Notes: generated from the letters alone by a model not told the origin. Shown: positions 23,321-34,926, counted from the stretch's first letter. The stretch: DNA of 48,638 nt from Plantago elongata (GCA_036897095.1 JAYMSP010000521.1:1-48638), one strand, 5' to 3'. Numbers and translations: made by a program.

Positions 23321-23776
23321 GAATATTGTATTTTTTACGATCAGGTAGACTATCACCCTACCTGACAACATGCATACCTGACAACATGCAGTAAATAAAA
23401 AAGTTAACATATCTATTCTGTTAATTTTTTAAAAAATTATTTTAATTTTAAAAATATTTTAAAAGTCAAATTTCAATTTTTTAATTGATATTTATATTTT
23501 CTAATTTAAATATTTATAACATGGAAGGGCAATGGGGTGTCACCAACGTGATAAAGCGATCGCCATGTAATCTTATGAATATTTAATTATAAAAACGTAA
23601 ATATTAATAAAAAATTAAATTAACCTTCTAAAATATTTTTTAAAATAAAATAATATTTTTTTAAATTACCTATTTTTCTAAATTAGTATTTTAAAATTTA
23701 ACGAAATAAACATGTTATTTTTTTATTTACTGCTTATTGTCAGAAGGATGAAAGTATACCTGACCATAAAATATTC
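23321..23776. mobile_element. 456-bp foldback element with long inverted repeats
   Basis: The two halves are inverted copies. The left arm reads gaatattgta, cgatcaggta, acatgcagtaaataaaaaag and aaaaattattttaatttt. The reverse complement of the right arm reads gaatatttta, tggtcaggta, aagcagtaaataaaaaaa and aaatattattttatttt. The arms extend about 150-200 bp each around a centre containing gcgatcgcc. The left arm has an extra internal copy of acctgacaacatgca. There is no coding capacity, and the target duplication is unresolved, so the superfamily (MULE-type or other foldback MITE) is uncertain. Confidence 0.78.
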
Positions 23777-24239
23777 CGTCAAAACATTCATTTGTTATTC
23801 ATATATACTTATTATACTTGCCGCTTAAAAAATTATAATAAGTAGAAAATTACTTATTATATATTTTATTTGTATCGTTGTTGGCATATGTCATCAACAT
23901 CTCTCATCAAACGAAATACCAATTTAAAAAATTCAATTTAAATTATTTATTTTATATACAAAATAAACAATTTAAATTAATTTTCGACTAGTCCATAAAA
24001 ACTGGGGTGTCACTTCTACTAATTAAGTCGTATTCTTTGATATTATGAACTTTTTGAGTATTTGTTTTGACTTGTTATTGGAAAAAGAAGGGTACTACTA
24101 TCCAAGTAGCTAGGTGGTTATCTCTGATCGAATCCACACCTAGCTTTGTTCCAATTGCAGGGTTCTATGTAATTTTCGCTATCCTAGCTTGATCCGAGAA
24201 TTTATCATAACACGTTATATAGATTTCTACTATAATTTT
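23777..24239. other. intergenic DNA with a weak SINE-like patch
   Basis: No gene. At about 24103-24175, tagctaggtggttatctct followed by gcagggttctatgt resembles A and B boxes, but the second is a poor match. Confidence 0.4.
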
Positions 24240-24685
24240 ATTTACCACTAACTTTTAATTAACTTTTCAGCTTCATGAATTTTATTTATAAAAACCTCAT
24301 TATGTAAACGCGCAACTTCTAAAATAAGCTAACTTAAAAGCTAGCTAGCTGGTTTGAAAATCTAATCAAGTGAGCTTGTTGAAGAAAGAAAAACTACTTA
24401 ATCAGCTATCAATTAATATTTTGTTTACCACTAGCTTTTCAGCTCCATGAGTCTTTTTTTAATAAAAAATTAGTTACGTGAATGTATAGCTTTTTAAACA
24501 GTCAGCTGAAAAGCTAGCTGATTTGACAAGCTAATCAAGTTAGCTTGTTGAAAGAAAAAGAAATACTGAACACCTACCAACTAACTTTTTAACTATCAAC
24601 TATCTTTTCAACTAGTTTTGTTAAACACAGCCTAACTTTTCAACTACCATATCAACTTTTAATTAGTTTTACTAAACAAAGTCTA
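24240..24685. repeat. dispersed repeat, internally duplicated
   Basis: Two consecutive related segments each begin accacta(a/g)cttt, pass through tttcagct(t/c)catga and end with gtgagcttgttgaa or gttagcttgttgaa followed by an A-rich stretch. A third part carries cttttcaactagttttgtta. The reverse-complement relative lies at 18990-19190. Wording such as aaaagctagctgaaaagctag is common in plant non-autonomous DNA transposons, but no exact termini were found. Confidence 0.6.
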
Positions 24686-24799
24686 TCATTGATATAGCTT
24701 TATATATTCTGGATTAAAACCCGAATACTACTAGTATCTAGGCGTGAAGAGATTTAATTGCACATATAGCTAATTAGCACTATACGAGCCATACACTTA

Positions 24800-24957
24800 G
24801 GGGCTGTTTGGCATGGGAATAAAATCGATCCATTTGGCTCAATGAACAATGATTTGACCTAAAATACAGTTTAAATACCCCATTTCAATTCCACCCCAAA
24901 AACAATTTCACCAAAATACATCCAAATGTATATTCAAATTATATACCAATCAGCCCC
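24800..24957. mobile_element. Tourist-like (PIF/Harbinger) MITE, best-preserved copy
   Basis: 158 bp, beginning ggggctgtttggcat and ending ataccaatcagcccc. The ends are inverted repeats (ggggctg.ttgg.at) flanked on both sides by TTA at 24797-24799 and 24958-24960, the standard PIF/Harbinger target duplication. No coding capacity. It defines the family to which 10519-10677 and 22286-22444 belong. Confidence 0.88.
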
Positions 24958-24960
24958 TTA

Positions 24961-26805
24961 ATTACTCATCTAGTTACAATAATCCTAAACTACACTTATA
25001 TTGTTATATTGCTTGAACTCTTTGAATCTTATAATGTACACAAGTGTAGTGTATTTATAATAATTTGCTCTCGTCAAGCATAGGTTTTGAAGTTAGTGTA
25101 AGATTCCTCAGTCAATAATAATTTCTCTAATAATTCGTACTGTGCATCATTTTCCTTCACCTAAAAGAGTCACTCCAAACTCTAAAAGTCAACAATCACA
25201 ATCATTTTGTGTCAAATTTCCACTTGGAATGCTTTGAATTAGTCAAAAATCCCATTCTTAATTAGTTACAATCAAATTTTTATTATCCTCTTAATTGTTA
25301 ATAAAACATTCTCAAATAAATTTCAGTTGATGTTGTCTTTTTCTGCTTCTTACAAAATCTGATTCGTGTGTGAAAGGTTTTCTCGTTTGGTTCCATCACC
25401 AGTCCCAATACTCTTGACCAAATTTAGTATGAGAACATTTTTGACTAATCTGACTAATGACTCCTCGTTGAGAATAATACAATTAAATAAATACAAATTA
25501 TACTTTAGTTCTAATGATCCTAAAATTTATAATTGTCCTAATCCTAGATGGTCTCTTAAAACTAAATAAAAATTGAGAAGTTGACGAGGTCATGCCGCAA
25601 TTACCTCTGACATAATATCATTTTCTTTTATTAAATATATTATTTTACTTAATATATAATTTTGTAGGTATATTTAATTCTAAGTAGTTGTGTTGGTTCT
25701 TGGTCAAGCTCCTTAATCAATGACCCCGCACCTAACCAAATCAAACACATCATGCACTCATGATGCATAGCTTTATATCAGCTTAACTTATACTTTGACA
25801 TGTAATAATAATCAAAATGATAATTACTCTTTATATAAATTACTATGCCACGTACGGCAGTTAATATTTAGTTTCAATATGTGGCTAATAAGTTTGTTAA
25901 TTCTTATGAATGCATATTTTAAATTAATCAACTGATTTGCTAAAATATAAAAATAGAAATGAATATGTGATAAAGCTCTATAAAAGCACATACAATTTGC
26001 AATAATACAAATCGAAAGTTTACTTACTATGGCAGCTTTGGATCCTCATAAAACCCTAAATTCGCTTGTTTGTATAAGTGACGACTTTAATTAATCTGCT
26101 ACATTTGAATAACAACTCACGAACTATTGGAATTCTGGTATAAATTATCTAAACCAATTCTACTAGTATTATTGTGTGAATTATAGTGTTAATTCATCAG
26201 ATAGATTCTGGTGTTTTAATTATGAAGGATGATGTATGAGTATGATCAATAAAGTTAATTATCCTTTAAAAGTAAAATTACATTCGATAACCAAAAACAA
26301 GGGCAATGAAATCGCATAAATATCCAAGAAAATCCCCAAAACTTGGGACAGCGGGCCTGTTTTGTTTGTTTCTTTCATATGGGCTTGCACACAAAGCAAT
26401 GTGGCCCAACGTTATTTTGTTTCCTTTTGGGCTTCGACACAAATCAAATTTAGGCCGATTGCATCTTTTTATAAATAATTAAATTCAAATTCATTTTCAT
26501 TTAATTAAATATATTTTCTACCAAATACAACATTTCTAATAAATAAAATTAATCTAATTATTTATTTAATTCATTTAAATATTTTTGCTAAAAGAATCAA
26601 TTAAAACTTTTATTCAACCCAAATGTAAATAGATTAGATAAATGACACCGGATTTCTATCTAAAACGGTATTTGGCTTGGTATTTTGTTGACTTCATACT
26701 TTTAACATTAGAGAACATAAAAATGTGGACGACTGGACGTTTAGTTGCATCCTCCTGACGACCAGAGCAAAAGGAAACAAGTGTATTGAAATGTTACCTG
26801 AAATT
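24961..26805. other. intergenic DNA, no gene supported
   Basis: AT-rich. At 26347-26460 there are several gggcc, gggctt and ggccca motifs resembling site II elements without an adjacent gene. No RNA gene or complete mobile element is seen. Confidence 0.5.
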
Positions 26806-26810
26806 AATAA

Positions 26811-27184
26811 TATAAGTAAAGATGTAAAGCAGGACCTACGGACAAACACGTTTCATGTTTTACTTGTACTTAATCTGATGAATATGCTGTTATAATACCG
26901 TCACTGCAATAAATTCATAATACCTGTAAATTAAACACCACAAGAGTAGTGATAGAATATGAGTTTTCTAAATCCTATTACCTTTCTGTATAATGTTGTA
27001 CCGACAATTTAAAGGCTATGACAGAACCTATATTTTTGAGTTAGACTAGGACTTTTTCATCCATCAGGGTTGAATACTAGTTAATACGAATAACTTCGTG
27101 AATCATAATATAAATAAATCACTAGACAATTAAATTAAATAATAAGTGTTAATGTAGACCACACAATATAGGAATATTCTTACA
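26811..27184 (-). repeat. 3' LTR of the non-coding element
   Basis: Matches 30539-30915 in order: ataagtaaa, ggacctac, aaacacgtttca, ctattacctttctgtata and gaataacttcgtgaat. Substitutions and a small indel near 27000 separate the two copies. Confidence 0.87.
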
Positions 27185-27195
27185 TTCTCCCACTT

Positions 27196-29111
27196 GGACA
27201 ATGTCTAGAAAACTGAATATGACCAAAAATATTTATTTCTAACGATATTCACAATACTCCCCATAATTTAAAGCATAATCATGAAAGAACTATAGTGGTT
27301 AAGTTCAAAATTCATAAACCATTCCTTCCATTATCACATGCACAATCATCTTTAAAACAGTGCCAAATGAGCATCTTATCTTTATGAATGAATTATTGCA
27401 TGCGTATCATTCGGGTCCAACTTTACATCATCCCAACAGATAAACTTTAGTATGCGAAAATATAACTCCAAGATTAAACTTTATTCACTATATGCATGTA
27501 GATCAAAGAGCAACTTATACGAATGATTATAAGTATACAATATCTCATGATTGCAAAACTGAAGTACCTGTAAGAAATAATCTTGAGCTGGACCAATACT
27601 TATAACTTTATGGATACCTCAATCCCTTAATGCACTTATTAATATGAGGCACTTTATGTCGATATATAAAATTCTACTACTGCATGATTGTTCTTGGAGA
27701 AAACACTTTAGAGTAGTATTTGTAGAATTCTTTAGTAGTCTCCTTAAGGAAGAACAAACTTGAGACCTTTAGGGAAAGAAAAATCAAACTGAATGTATGT
27801 TTAATTGATCCATAACAAATTAACATCTACCCAAAATGGTAGACTAGAAAATATAGTGCATATCATGTATACTCAATTGGCAAATACAATTTCCATATGA
27901 CTATCTCACTTAGAGTAAATTCTACTTTACAAGTCAACTATGATTCTTGGTTCACTAATAGTATTAAACTGACAACAAATTACAACATCAACATAACTCA
28001 AGTAAGAGTTCTTATAAAATCGACCTTGTATTTCCATTAACAAATTAACATATATGTTAAAGAAAAACTTAATAACAATGCAATAAAACTGTACAATGCA
28101 AAAGTTATACACATATAGTTATATAACTTCCACATAAGATGTTCCAAATATATTTTAGTATCGTTAAGGCAACAGAAAAATGATATTAGTGACACCAATA
28201 TCGAAGGCTCAAGTTCTACGAAAAATCATCAAACTTCTCAATATTGACTTTACGAGACAATTCTACAGTGAAAAATTATTTGTTGCCTATGCAAAACTCA
28301 AATGTTGTTAAATGGTAGATGTTTCACCATAATCCATATTGAGGAAGTTCGAGATTAATAATAAAAAAAACTCAAGTCACTAGCATAATATATAAGATAA
28401 AATTTGTTCTCTGTCTTTAAAATGTACTAAAGTAATTAGAAGTCATTAACAGAAGCTAAATGATTAAAGACATTCAAAACTTTAGCATACCATTAAAAGG
28501 AAGACACAAATTACACATGTATAGACTTTAATAATTACTATTCTACTTATCAAAACTTTATATTAGAATACACTTTATAATTGAACACTTAACAAACTTT
28601 CATATTTTCTTTAATTAAGAAAATCTATATTATCAATCATCTTTGTGGCTACAAAACTATATGAGCCACTTAGACCATGAACAACTTAAAGTATTGTAAT
28701 TCATTGTGCAAAAACAAAAGAGTGATATGAAGTAAAGTTTCCTTTATGTCCATAATAAAATTTGAACAATAAATTAAGCAAGCACTAAATTCGGTTAATT
28801 AAATTCATTTATCTTGATGGTTAATATAGTCCTAAGTCATAACTATCCTTTAAATAATGAATATGAATAGAAAATACCTAAACCTTTATCCGAGAGCTAC
28901 CAAATATATATTAATATTTATCTGCATTTAAAAGGATAAGTTCCAATATGCTCAAGTGTTTTTTTCTTCTGCACTTAATGAGAACAAACACTCCCACTAG
29001 GTTCAACGCCTTCAAGAAGTTCATGTAACAATCGCAGAAAGCAATTATATGGACAAAATAAACTGGTGGAATGAAGTGAGACGATAATGACTTCTCGTGT
29101 CCAACTACCTC
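27196..29111. other. interior of the non-coding LTR element, 3' portion
   Basis: AT-rich with frequent stops in all six frames. No retroelement protein motif and no captured gene could be recognised. Confidence 0.6.
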
Positions 29112-29830
29112 GGCCATAGTCTGCCACTGGCAAAGTTTTCCACGGGCATAGTGTGTCAGTGACGAAGTTTGCCAGTGGCATACTAAGTTTTTCCCGAATA
29201 TGGTGTGCCACTGGCAAAGTTTGCCAACAACATGGTGTGCCAGTGACAAAATTTGCCAACAATATGGTGTGTTAGTCGCAAAGTTTGCCACGAGCGACGT
29301 TGTGTGGCAGTGGCAAAGTTTGCCAATACATGGTGTGTCAGTGGCAAAGTTTGCCACCAATATGGTGTGTTAGTGGAAAATTTGCGCCGAGCGGCGTTTG
29401 TGTTTCAGTGGCAAAGTTTGCCTAGACATGGTATGCCACTGGCAAAGTTTTCCACCGACATTTTGTGCTAGAGGTAAAGTTTGCCACCGGCATGGTGTGC
29501 CAGTGGCAAAGTTTGCCCCGGACAGGGTGTGCCACTGGCAAAATTTGCCCTCAGCATGATGTGCCAGTGACAAAGTTTGCCAAGGACATAGTGTGCCACT
29601 GGCAAAGTTTGCCACCGGCATAATATGTCAATGACAAAGTTTACCAATGACAAAGTTTGCGCAAACTTCTCATGTAGCTTAAGTTTTATTTTTAATTAGT
29701 TCAATTAATTTTTTTATTATTTAATATGATAAATCAACAAAATTTATCTCAGACATCGTTTGCCACTGACAAAGTTTGTCACCGACACAGTGTGCTACTA
29801 GCAAAGTTTCCGCAAACTTCTCACTCTGCA
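29112..29830. repeat. minisatellite of 32-bp palindromic units
   Basis: About 17 units with a 32-bp period between 29112 and 29665, plus two degenerate units at about 29752-29815. A typical unit contains tgccagtggca (or tgccactggca) and ggcaaagtttgcc; each is a perfect odd-length palindrome with a one-base centre. Two units carry an extra cgagcg(a/g)cgtt insertion at 29291 and 29388, marking a higher-order repeat of about 97 bp. After the main array a segment (gcaaacttctca, then aagttttattttt) recurs about 150 bp later. Open frames crossing the array in several registers arise because the unit is rich in non-stop codons; they are not supported as genes. Confidence 0.93.
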
Positions 29831-30538
29831 TAAGTTTTATTTTTTATTAGTTTAATTAATTCTTTCATAAACATTTATATTGCTCATAATATATTTATAT
29901 TTTAATTAATACTAGAAAATTAGCACGTGGTATTCGGATGTGAACTTTTTATTTATTATTTTTATTGTAAAAATATAAATATATAATTATTATCGTAAAA
30001 CTATTAATTACATCGTAATATTAATTATAAACGATACTTGATGTGAAGAAGAAGGAGAAGAATGATATTTAATAACAACTAAGTCACCATGGACATATTG
30101 GTCTTTTCAATAATTAGGTGACCATAGTGTTAAATTTGTAATTTTAAATTTTATTTGGAAAAGGAAAACAAAATAAAATTCTTCAAGTTTTATAAAACTG
30201 AATCAAGCAACTTATATCTGAATTTGAAATTTGATTCGAAAAAAAAAAACTTGATATGAAAGAAAGAAAATTTAGTTTTTCAAAAGTTTTCTTACAGAAT
30301 CGAAAGACTCGACATCTGAATTGGGAGACTAAATTCATATTCGAAATCAAATCCGAAAATAAGTCTAGAAAATTTAATATTTCGACTTCTTTAGTTTATA
30401 GACTAAATGGATTAGAATCTGAATTGTAAGACTGGCTATGAAAGAACATAGAGAACCAGAGAAGACAAAAGAACGGAAACAACATGCTTAGCACAAAACT
30501 GAAACGAACAGTAAGCAAGAACCTGCTCTAATATCAAA

Positions 30539-30915
30539 TATAAGTAAAAATAGTAAATTAGGACCTACCTCCAAACACGTTTCAAATTTTGCTTCTGCTT
30601 AATCCGATGAATATGTTGCTATAGTACCGTCGCTACAATAAATCCATAATACCTACAAATTGAACACAACAAGTGAGTAGTGTTGGATACGAGTTTTCTG
30701 AATTCTATTACCTTTCTGTATAAAATTGTACCTAGGTTGTAACACTTCATTTAAAGGCTGTCCATCCATATTTTTTGAGTTACACTAGTACTCTTCCATC
30801 CATCCGGATTGAGTCCTAGTTAATAAGAATAACTTCGTGAATTCTAATAAAAATAAATCACTAAACAATTAAATTAAATAATAAATTTTAATGTGAAGTA
30901 CACTATAATCTTACA
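30539..30915 (-). repeat. 5' LTR of the non-coding element
   Basis: Partner of 26811-27184, with the primer site just inside it at 30525-30537. It contains about 16 additional bases around 30734-30750 compared with the 3' LTR. Confidence 0.87.
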
Positions 30916-30920
30916 AATAA

Positions 30921-31519
30921 TTGTACCATGTAATTCATTATTAAGACTTAGTACCAGTAAGTTTACATAGAACATGTATGCCAACATCAGCTCCTTGAAA
31001 AGCATGGTTATCATTTCCCACACAAAAACTTAAGCCTGTAGTGTAGCGGTTCTATGTAAAACATTGTACTAAGGCTACCATGAAAATACGGAACATCCGA
31101 ACTAATGTATGACTGGTTCTAAACATTCTGCACAGGTATCTTCTCTTGTCAAATAGATGCAAAGACAACTGCAAATGTGCGAACTGATCCAGTTGAAACA
31201 TCTTCTCAAACCACTCACTGATTCCTCTTTTTGTTTCCTTTTTTCCACACCACTCGATAACTTGACCACATGTGGTTTCTTGAAGATACGAAGCTCAACG
31301 GAAATCTCTCAAGCATAGGAATTGTTACCTTGCAGGTATGCCATTATGCACAGGAGTTTCCATAAGCTACAAGGAGTCTTGCAGAACTGAGACATGATCA
31401 AGGCATCTAATGCCTCTTTGAACCATCTCACAGCAAAAACTTGTCTTGCAGATATAGTTTCGCCAACATTGCTTCTATACAGTTTGAATGAAGAACTCAT
31501 CTATTGAGTGATGAGCAAT
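30921..31519. other. downstream region of the TPK gene
   Basis: Probably includes the TPK 3' UTR at its right side. A 63-codon minus-strand open frame at 31309-31500 directly follows the TPK stop but has no recognised similarity. Confidence 0.5.
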
Positions 31520-33875
31520 TCAGAGATGCCCTTCAACAAGATCAGCAAGAGTTATCTTCCCGCAATTACCAGCATCAAGTCGTTCAAACTGTTGACAGAT
31601 TTGCAAGATATCTTTTTCTGAAATTTTGCCCATCTCCTTGAGTTTGTATATAACATATTCAGACTTACTGCAGAATAGACAAAATAACAAACATAAATAA
31701 ACAGGCAACTGAATTTTACCGCTTCAACTTCATCCAAAAATCAAATAGCAAATAGGGAGTGCAGAGCAACCATAACGCAAGAATACCACTCCAGATTTAG
31801 ACACAGACACCTACAGAAAGTCTCTTGTTGTTATTGTATAAACCTACTAACAAACATCTTTACCAAACAGAATACATGTATATTGACATTATGCAAGCAT
31901 ATAGCATACAGTGATGTCTGAAATGCTCTGCATGTATCGCAACCAAGAAAGATAAAGGCAACAAGATCCACGCAAAACGTACATTGTAAACTACTACTCT
32001 CCTAGCATTCTGTAAAATGCTATTTTGCAAAAGACGAACAGCTGAGAACAGGCTTTTTGCACTCTAGGATATTCTTCTTACGAGAATGCATAGATGACTT
32101 CAACAGACTATCTAAACTATAGCTATCACGGCATACTACACATCTCTTGTTTCTTTTTCATGATACTATTACATTATATCGTCACCAAACAAATGCAAGT
32201 ATCTTACACCATAGCAGTGTTTAAAAGGCTCTGTCTGCATTGCACCATGAAAACCAAAAGCAACTAGGTCCATTGTAATTTTTTTTATTCTTTTTAAACG
32301 GCCAAAAATTTTATTGATAAAGAGTCAAGAGCACAAGGAATGCTCTCAACAAACAATTACAAAGGGAAATTAATCAAATTGTCCAAACCATGAACAAGTT
32401 CTAGACCACAACTATCGAAGAACCAACAAATTACAACCAAAACTGTTACACACCAAAAAAGGTCCATTGTAAATTAACTTTATCTCTTTCTCTAGTATGC
32501 AGTTTGCAGATGCTACTTTGATATAGGCACACAAACATGACTACGAACAGGGATTATTTTCCATCTTGACCATTCTTTTTCTAGAGATGAATAGATCACT
32601 GTGGTAAACTACCTATTACTATAGCTATCAAGGCATGCATCATGCTCACTACAATTCAAGTAAGATGAAGCAGGTTGCACAACCAATATGATAATATCTA
32701 CATTTAGCAGTGAAATAATCAGTGAACTGAAATACAAGAGCTTACGTCACAAAACCATTGTTGTCAATATCCGCTGCTAGAAACTGTGCGACAGTCATAT
32801 CCTGACCAAGCACCCAATTTGCCATCCTCCTATGCCTCTTATCCACTCTCAACTCTGTCAAATAAAGAAACGCCCTAGCAACAGCAAGTGTAGACACAAG
32901 TAACCAAACAGACGCAAAAATCCTCCCGGTCAACGAGGTAAACGCCCTATCACCATACCCAACCGTCGTCACAGACATAACCGATAAATAAAACGAGTCC
33001 AACCAACTAAGCTTCTCAACAAAATGCATAACCGCCACGCCTACCCCAGTACAAAGCACCACAACCCCCAACGCCAGCGCAACCTTCATCCTTATCCTCA
33101 TCCTCCCCTTCTTCACATCAATCAACAACGAACCCCCATCCCTCGCCGCACCCTTAATACTCCTCAACAAATAACTCTCCTGTAAGTCAAGCATGTAACT
33201 AACCATCCCAGACAGAAAAATATCAATAAACCCAAACCCTACCAACACAAACAGAATCGAAAACACCTTGGCAAACGTACTATCCGGCGTAATATCCCCA
33301 TATCCAATCGTACACATAGTCACAATACAAAAATACAACGCATCAACAACCGGATGAGTTTCATTTCCGGTAAAATTCTCCTTCCAGCCAGCATAAACAA
33401 CAACACCAAAAATTAAATACACAATCAACAAAAACACACCCTGCCTCATAATCGAAACCGACTGAGGCGGCTTTTTCGGAACTTTCAAGCAACCAATTTC
33501 ATTGATTGTCGCCATAGCCGGAGCTGTTTTGGACCGGTGCAAATTACTCTTCCGATTATCATTCGGATCGGTGAGCCACTGGCTCTCAGGGTCGGAATTG
33601 GTCCGTTTGTCATCAATCGAAGGGGTAGGAGAGGCGAGAGATAGGGTTAGGGCTTCGAGGAGTGAGTTGGAGGAGGAATCGTTGAGGAGCATGGAAGAGG
33701 AAGAAGGCGAGCCGAAAATAAGGCGGTCCTTGAGCTCCTTGGTGGTGGAGGAGGGTGTGATGGAGATCGGTGGCGCGATTTCGTCGTGTTCGGGGAGAGG
33801 GCAGAGGAGTGGTGGCGGTTGCGGAGGTGGTTTCCATGGGTTGAGGTAAGAGAGGAGTGGCTGCTGATTCTCCAT
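31520..33875 (-). CDS. TPK: two-pore potassium channel (TPK/KCO family)
   Basis: Two exons on the minus strand, 33875-32746 and 31667-31520, joined in phase (GTAAGC donor, ctgcag acceptor), giving 425 aa. TPK channels are dimers that let K+ cross the vacuolar membrane, each subunit supplying two pore loops. Visible here: a 14-3-3 binding motif RSKTAP (114-119); transmembrane segments near 146-164, 203-223, 264-284 and 318-340; pore signatures TIGYGD (189-194) and TVGYGD (304-309). A canonical EF-hand loop spans 369-380 (D369, D371, N373, G374, E380) and is split by the intron. A second, degenerate EF-hand loop spans 408-419. The RSKTAPAM context and long N-terminus favour the TPK3/TPK5/TPK2 branch over TPK1. 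Calcium and phosphorylation-dependent 14-3-3 binding are the expected regulators from family knowledge. The intron contains a LINE fragment. Confidence 0.95.
32266..32472 (-). mobile_element. 5'-truncated LINE (or other retroposed) tail in the TPK intron
   Basis: A 13-bp direct repeat, aggtccattgtaa, lies at 32266-32278 and 32460-32472. Between them is a 181-bp insert that on the minus strand ends tttatcaataaaatttttgg followed by ccg and an A-rich tail (a run of eight T's on the plus strand at 32279-32286). Target duplication, polyadenylation-like aataaa and an A-rich tail are the marks of target-primed reverse transcription. The insert is in the same orientation as the gene. No coding sequence remains, so a retroposed transcript other than a LINE is possible. 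Confidence 0.83.
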
Positions 33876-34147
33876 GGCTGTGGATTGTGAGCTGTGGTGG
33901 TGGTTGACGGCGAGTTTACGGTGGTGATTTGAGCGTTGATTCAGGATCTAGGTGTTTGATTTGATTGTTGACTGTTAATTTTTGGGGAAGAAGAAGAAGA
34001 AACTCTACTGGAAGCTGGTTATTGCGTCTCGTGTCGTTTTCTGTGCTCAAAGGTTCAGTTTTCCATACACGAGATAGATAAATCCGAATGCTGCGTGGTA
34101 CTCACAATTCATAATTTCATGGAACACACATAACTTACCCTTTCAAG
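33876..34147. other. TPK 5' leader and proximal promoter
   Basis: Just upstream of the start codon on the minus strand the sequence is pyrimidine- and CA-rich, with a ttcttcttcttc tract near 33988-34000, as in plant 5' leaders. No clear TATA box was found. Confidence 0.45.
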
Positions 34148-34149
34148 TT

Positions 34150-34368
34150 TATTATTCCTCCCCTCAAAATTTATCTTCCAACAAAACTGGATAAAAGTAC
34201 TAAAAAATTAAATGAAATGGTGGAGAAAATAATAAAATAAAAAACGATTATAATGTAGGAAAAAGAATGAGTAAAGTAGAAGATGTATTTTTTCATTTAA
34301 GTAATGAAAAGATGAAATTTTTACTGACTAAAATAAAATTTGAGAAAGATGAAGGATTAACCATATCA
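34150..34368. mobile_element. degenerate Stowaway-like MITE upstream of TPK
   Basis: Begins attcctcccctcaaaattt and ends aaatttgagaaagatgaagg, with interior gagtaaagtagaagatg and tttcatttaagtaatg phrases like those of the elements at 5155 and 9464. Its ends are too eroded for certainty. Confidence 0.5.
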
Positions 34369-34926
34369 AAAGTTTGGGAATTTTTTTTTAGTACACTATA
34401 ATGGGACACTGGCAATTTTTACACGCTAGAATGTTATTGTCATGAGGCCTTCTATTCGACAAATGCCCTAGAAATCCCGTAATCGCAAGCAATTTAAATA
34501 CAGAACATCAACCACCCATAAATTTTGAATACCCCGATCAATTTCTCGACCAAATCGATGGCATGTATGCCGGAGACACAATTTTAGCACCCAAGACCAT
34601 ATTTTGACATAAAAGAAATTGTAAATTCAAAATAGGGGACACGTGTCAGCTGCTGATTGAATCTCGCAATTATTTTAAATAATTTTTTCAAGAATTGATT
34701 TTAAATTGTAAAAAAAATTATAAAAATTATGAAAATTTATAAATAATAATTTTAAATAAAATTTTGATTCATAAAAATTAAAAAAATTAAATATAAAAGA
34801 CTTTCTATTCTTTACTTATCAAAATTTACAAATGTATATAAACAAGTTTCGAATATACTTTCCATTTTTATATTATTTCCAAAAAAAATTTAAAAATTAA
34901 TTCTTTCTATAATCTTTCATGAAAGC

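Larger units (their letters stand above)
26811..30915 (-). mobile_element. non-coding LTR retrotransposon (LARD-like), 4.1 kb
   Basis: Direct repeats of about 374 and 377 bp (26811-27184 and 30539-30915) have the properties of LTRs read on the minus strand. They start TGTAAGA. The 3' LTR is preceded by AAGTGGGAGAA, the usual plant copia polypurine tract (27185-27195). The 5' LTR is followed by TTGATATTAGAGC (30525-30537), a slightly mutated copia primer site. Both outer borders carry AATAA (26806-26810 and 30916-30920), a perfect 5-bp target duplication. The 3.3-kb interior has no gag, protease, integrase or reverse transcriptase that I can recognise, so the element depends on enzymes from others. 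It carries a palindromic minisatellite at 29112-29830. Confidence 0.87.

Noticed and set aside
24103-24175. SINE head or tRNA gene
   Set aside because: The A-box-like part is fair, but the second box (agggttctatgt) departs from consensus and no cloverleaf forms.
28911-29360. 149-codon minus-strand open frame with repeated ANFAT and GKLCHWHT phrases
   Set aside because: It is read through the 32-bp minisatellite. The period is not a multiple of three, so similar open frames arise in several registers on both strands. No initiation context or domain supports a protein.
29112-29830. CRISPR-like array of regular palindromic repeats
   Set aside because: Units are contiguous and diverged with no unique spacers, sit within a plant LTR element and have no cas genes nearby. 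A minisatellite explains them.
31309-31500. 63-codon minus-strand open frame just after TPK as an additional TPK exon
   Set aside because: TPK already ends normally after its second EF-hand, and this frame has no channel or EF-hand motif. Likely 3' UTR.
33502-33849. 115-codon plus-strand open frame opposite TPK exon 1
   Set aside because: It is antisense to the well-supported, GC-richer TPK N-terminal coding region and has no recognisable features.
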